A stretch of DNA of 64,000 nucleotides from Capilliphycus robustus. Lineage in GTDB: Bacteria; Cyanobacteriota; Cyanobacteriia; Cyanobacteriales; Microcoleaceae. The DNA lies in contig NZ_JAYGHR010000078.1 in NCBI RefSeq assembly GCF_034932365.1, forward strand, positions 26,328-90,327. The letters are read 5' to 3'. Positions 62,473 through 64,000 of the stretch are shown piece after piece (the stretch's first letter is position 1; each line of letters begins with the position of its first letter). The notes beneath the pieces were generated by a model. The model was not told where the DNA came from. It did no database searches and was given only the letters and a program-made list of their open reading frames with translations. The position numbers were made by a program, and so were the translations under genes.

Positions 62473-63363
62473 ATGTCTTGGTCTCGCGTTTTTAGTGGAA
62501 TTGTTGCCATCACCGTCGCTCTCGGAATGATTCTTTGGGGAGGATGGTACTTTACCATTGGCTTTGGAATTATTATTTACCTGGGTCAACTCGAATATTT
62601 TCAGCTTGTCCGGGCAAAGGGAATTGAACCTGCGGGGAAAACCACCTTGGTTGTGAGTCAAGCCTTGCTGATTACGGCAGCTTTTGCCCCCAATTTAGTC
62701 GATGCAATGTTTGCCCTAGCTGGAACCCTAATCTGTTTTTACCTATTGTTTCAGCCCAAACTCTCCACAATTGCTGATATCGCCTCCTCAATTTTAGGAC
62801 TATTCTATGGGGGTTATTTGCCGAGCTACTGGGTGCGATTGCGTGTGGGCATTGAACACCCTTCACTGTTAGTCAGTAGCGCGATGATCAACCCTCAACT
62901 CAACCTCGACTGGCATCAGTGGTTGACTCATCCGAATAATCTTCCGGTGGGATTAACCGCAACCTTACTGGCGTTTCTCTGCATTTGGGCGGCGGATATT
63001 GGGGCTTATATTGTCGGTAAGTTTTTCGGGCGGACTCGCCTCTCAGAGATTAGTCCCAAAAAAACCGTCGAAGGCGCTGTGTTTGGCGTAACTGGAAGTA
63101 TCGCAGTTGCCATTACTGGGGCTTGGTATCTGCAATGGCCGGGTTTTCCTTGGTCGGGTGGGGCCTTGGGTTTATTGATTGGGATTGCCAGTTTACTCGG
63201 GGATTTAACCGAGTCGATGATGAAGCGGGATGCGGGAGTTAAAGATTCTGGACAACTGATTCCGGGTCATGGTGGAATATTAGATCGGGCCGATAGTTAT
63301 GTATTTACCGCACCCTTGGTTTATTATTTCATCACGTTATTGTTACCCTTACTTTCTCGTTGA
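62473..63363 (+). CDS. cdsA: Phosphatidate cytidylyltransferase
   Basis: A 296-residue membrane enzyme that forms CDP-diacylglycerol from phosphatidate and CTP, the branch point for phosphatidylglycerol synthesis. About eight hydrophobic helices precede the C-terminal signature KRDAGVKDSGQLIPGHGGIL with the closing DRADS, which carries the metal-binding acids. The upstream AADIGAYIVGKFFG and SPKKTVEGAVFG are also typical. Phosphatidylglycerol is essential for thylakoid photosystems. The gene is followed by the IS200-type element, whose hairpin begins about 28 bp after the stop. Confidence 0.95.
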   Translation: MSWSRVFSGIVAITVALGMILWGGWYFTIGFGIIIYLGQLEYFQLVRAKGIEPAGKTTLVVSQALLITAAFAPNLVDAMFALAGTLICFYLLFQPKLSTIADIASSILGLFYGGYLPSYWVRLRVGIEHPSLLVSSAMINPQLNLDWHQWLTHPNNLPVGLTATLLAFLCIWAADIGAYIVGKFFGRTRLSEISPKKTVEGAVFGVTGSIAVAITGAWYLQWPGFPWSGGALGLLIGIASLLGDLTESMMKRDAGVKDSGQLIPGHGGILDRADSYVFTAPLVYYFITLLLPLLSR

Positions 63364-63390
63364 TGGTTGACCAAAAAAATTGGGATACAA

Positions 63391-63411
63391 GCCCCGTCCG
63401 TGACTGACGGC
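63391..63411. repeat. End hairpin of the IS200/IS605 element
   Basis: CCGTC (63394-63398) pairs with GACGG (63406-63410) around a 7-nt loop, just past the tnpA stop. Hairpins at this position are the ends recognised by Y1 transposases. Confidence 0.5.
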
Positions 63412-63414
63412 TTT

Positions 63415-63801
63415 TCAAGATTGCTGAATATACTCTTTCAGCACTTCAATCGGTGCGCCTCCAACTGAACAAGCAAAGTAGGCAGGACTCCACAAAGCTT
63501 CTTTATGCGGTTTTGGGTATCCTGCCTGTCCGTATCTACGGCTAGAGACACCTTTGAGAGTGTTAACAATTTGGGACACTGAAAGTTTAGGCGGATACTC
63601 AATAATGGCGTGAATGTGGTCTGATTCTCCATTGAACTCCAATATTTGAAAGTTCATTTTTTTAGCCACTTCTCGGAAAGATTGATCTATTACTCTCAGC
63701 CTTTCATTGGTCAAAACAGGCTGACGATATTTGGTTACGCAGACCAAATGGGTGAGCAATGCTGTAACGCTATGCCTTTCGTGCCTTAAGTCTCTTTTCA
63801 T
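63415..63801 (-). CDS. tnpA: IS200/IS605-family Y1 transposase TnpA
   Basis: A 128-residue HUH-type transposase that moves single-stranded transposon DNA through a 5'-phosphotyrosine. The HUH pair is in DHIHAII (His62, His64), and the catalytic Tyr is in VLKEYIQQ near the C-terminus. THLVCVTKYRQPVL is the standard N-terminal strand. The frame extends to 63837, but the extra codons overlap an inverted repeat that bears the promoter-like TATAAT, so MKRDLRHERHS (63801) is preferred. It could mobilise in trans the tnpB-only and isrB elements seen here if the ends match; the end sequences do not look identical. Confidence 0.9.
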   Translation of the reverse strand: MKRDLRHERHSVTALLTHLVCVTKYRQPVLTNERLRVIDQSFREVAKKMNFQILEFNGESDHIHAIIEYPPKLSVSQIVNTLKGVSSRRYGQAGYPKPHKEALWSPAYFACSVGGAPIEVLKEYIQQS

Positions 63802-63810
63802 TTTTGCAGA

Positions 63811-63848
63811 CTCAGCTATAATCATGTAGTAGACCAATTATAGCTGAG
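63811..63848. promoter_or_regulatory. Perfect inverted repeat with back-to-back TATAAT boxes
   Basis: CTCAGCTATAAT (63811-63822) and ATTATAGCTGAG (63837-63848) form a perfect 12-bp inverted repeat with a 14-bp spacer between tnpA and tnpB. Each arm contains TATAAT, one on each strand, so it can serve two divergent promoters. Confidence 0.6.
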
Positions 63849-63852
63849 TTCC

Positions 63853-63877
63853 GTGAAAGCCAGGTATCAATTCCGAA
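63853..63877 (+). pseudogene. tnpB: 5' fragment of tnpB interrupted by an intron-like sequence
   Basis: A GTG start (63853) gives VKARYQFR, the usual opening of an IS605 TnpB, divergent from tnpA. After codon 8 and one further base the reading changes to sequence starting GTGCGACTCG and the frame closes within 20 codons. The rest of tnpB is not in the window. It would continue after the inserted element if that is a splicing intron. Confidence 0.6.
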
Positions 63878-64000
63878 GTGCGACTCGTTGGCTAGAAACC
63901 AGACCAACTTGGTTTTAGGGGGATTAGCCGCAAGGTATATAACCTTGACAACTGAATGACCATGTAGGTGAGAGTTAGTACCCTAGAACACTAAAATCCT
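63878..64000 (+). mobile_element. Probable 5' end of a group II intron, cut by the window edge
   Basis: From 63878 the sequence begins GTGCGACTCGTTGGCTAGAA. GTGCGAC is the conserved 5' splice-site start of group II introns, and this opening resembles that of cyanobacterial ones. It has no coding potential in the next 120 bases, as expected for domain I. No intron-encoded reverse transcriptase can be seen because the window stops. Family is inferred from the 5' consensus and context only. Confidence 0.6.

Noticed and set aside
1..64000. Repeated GCGATCGC octamers as operator sites
   Set aside because: They occur inside and between many unrelated genes, as expected for the HIP1 element of cyanobacteria.
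1..64000. tRNA genes in intergenic regions
   Set aside because: No T-loop and acceptor-stem combinations were found; GGTTCAAA-like strings lie inside coding sequence.

Overview
The window is chromosomal DNA from a cyanobacterium, most likely a filamentous non-heterocystous one of the Oscillatoriales type. The evidence is the oxygen-dependent chlorophyll gene acsF, cyanobacterial gene families throughout, the frequent octamer GCGATCGC (HIP1), an A+T-leaning composition and many small IS200/IS605-type elements. No rRNA, tRNA or CRISPR array was seen.

Layout. 0-5 kb: an R-S-E type ADP-ribosyltransferase gene, gloA and clpB. 4.6-11 kb: a surface-glycan island (four glycosyltransferases and a sulfotransferase) interrupted by a broken tnpB element. 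11-20.3 kb: housekeeping genes (htpG, rpmB, GST, EamA exporter, GDPD, acsF) with an isrB element carrying a candidate guide RNA and a frameshifted tnpB between them. 20.4-24.4 kb: an overlapping sensor kinase/response-regulator-kinase pair and fructosamine kinase. 24.5-34.6 kb: two divergent polytopic membrane proteins (DUF2079, GT39), a DUF47-Pit phosphate module, an EEP phosphatase/nuclease, a UDP-glucuronate-type epimerase and pcrA. 35-45.5 kb: YccF, a TPR protein, an intact tnpB, pfkA, a large repeat-bearing membrane protein, two small genes of unknown function with shared promoter architecture, an FGGY kinase, a peptidoglycan-binding protein and a small conserved protein. 45.7-54.6 kb: a desaturase/SDR fusion, a 1,932-residue Ser/Thr kinase-ATPase-histidine kinase, a collapsed paralogue of it, and a membrane-anchored VOC protein. 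54.9-60 kb: a minus-strand cluster for the wobble modification cmo5U34 (trhP, a U32 paralogue, trmN6-like, cmoA, cmoB). 60-64 kb: a PLP decarboxylase, cbiT, cdsA and an IS200-type tnpA divergent from a tnpB that is interrupted by the start of what looks like a group II intron at the window edge.

The points most worth a second look are: (i) a 16-bp dyad TCACT-N6-AGTGA repeated four times near 41.8-42.7 kb, placed at the same distance from a shared GTTAGATT box before two unrelated genes and beside a possible small RNA; (ii) an HNH-less IscB relative (IsrB) with a structured upstream RNA; (iii) the complete cmo5U34 cluster in a cyanobacterium; (iv) the multi-deleted kinase paralogue that keeps an open frame; (v) a tnpB whose only visible damage is at the catalytic RuvC glutamate; and (vi) the intron 5' end inside tnpB. 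All calls come from reading the sequence; no database search was run.
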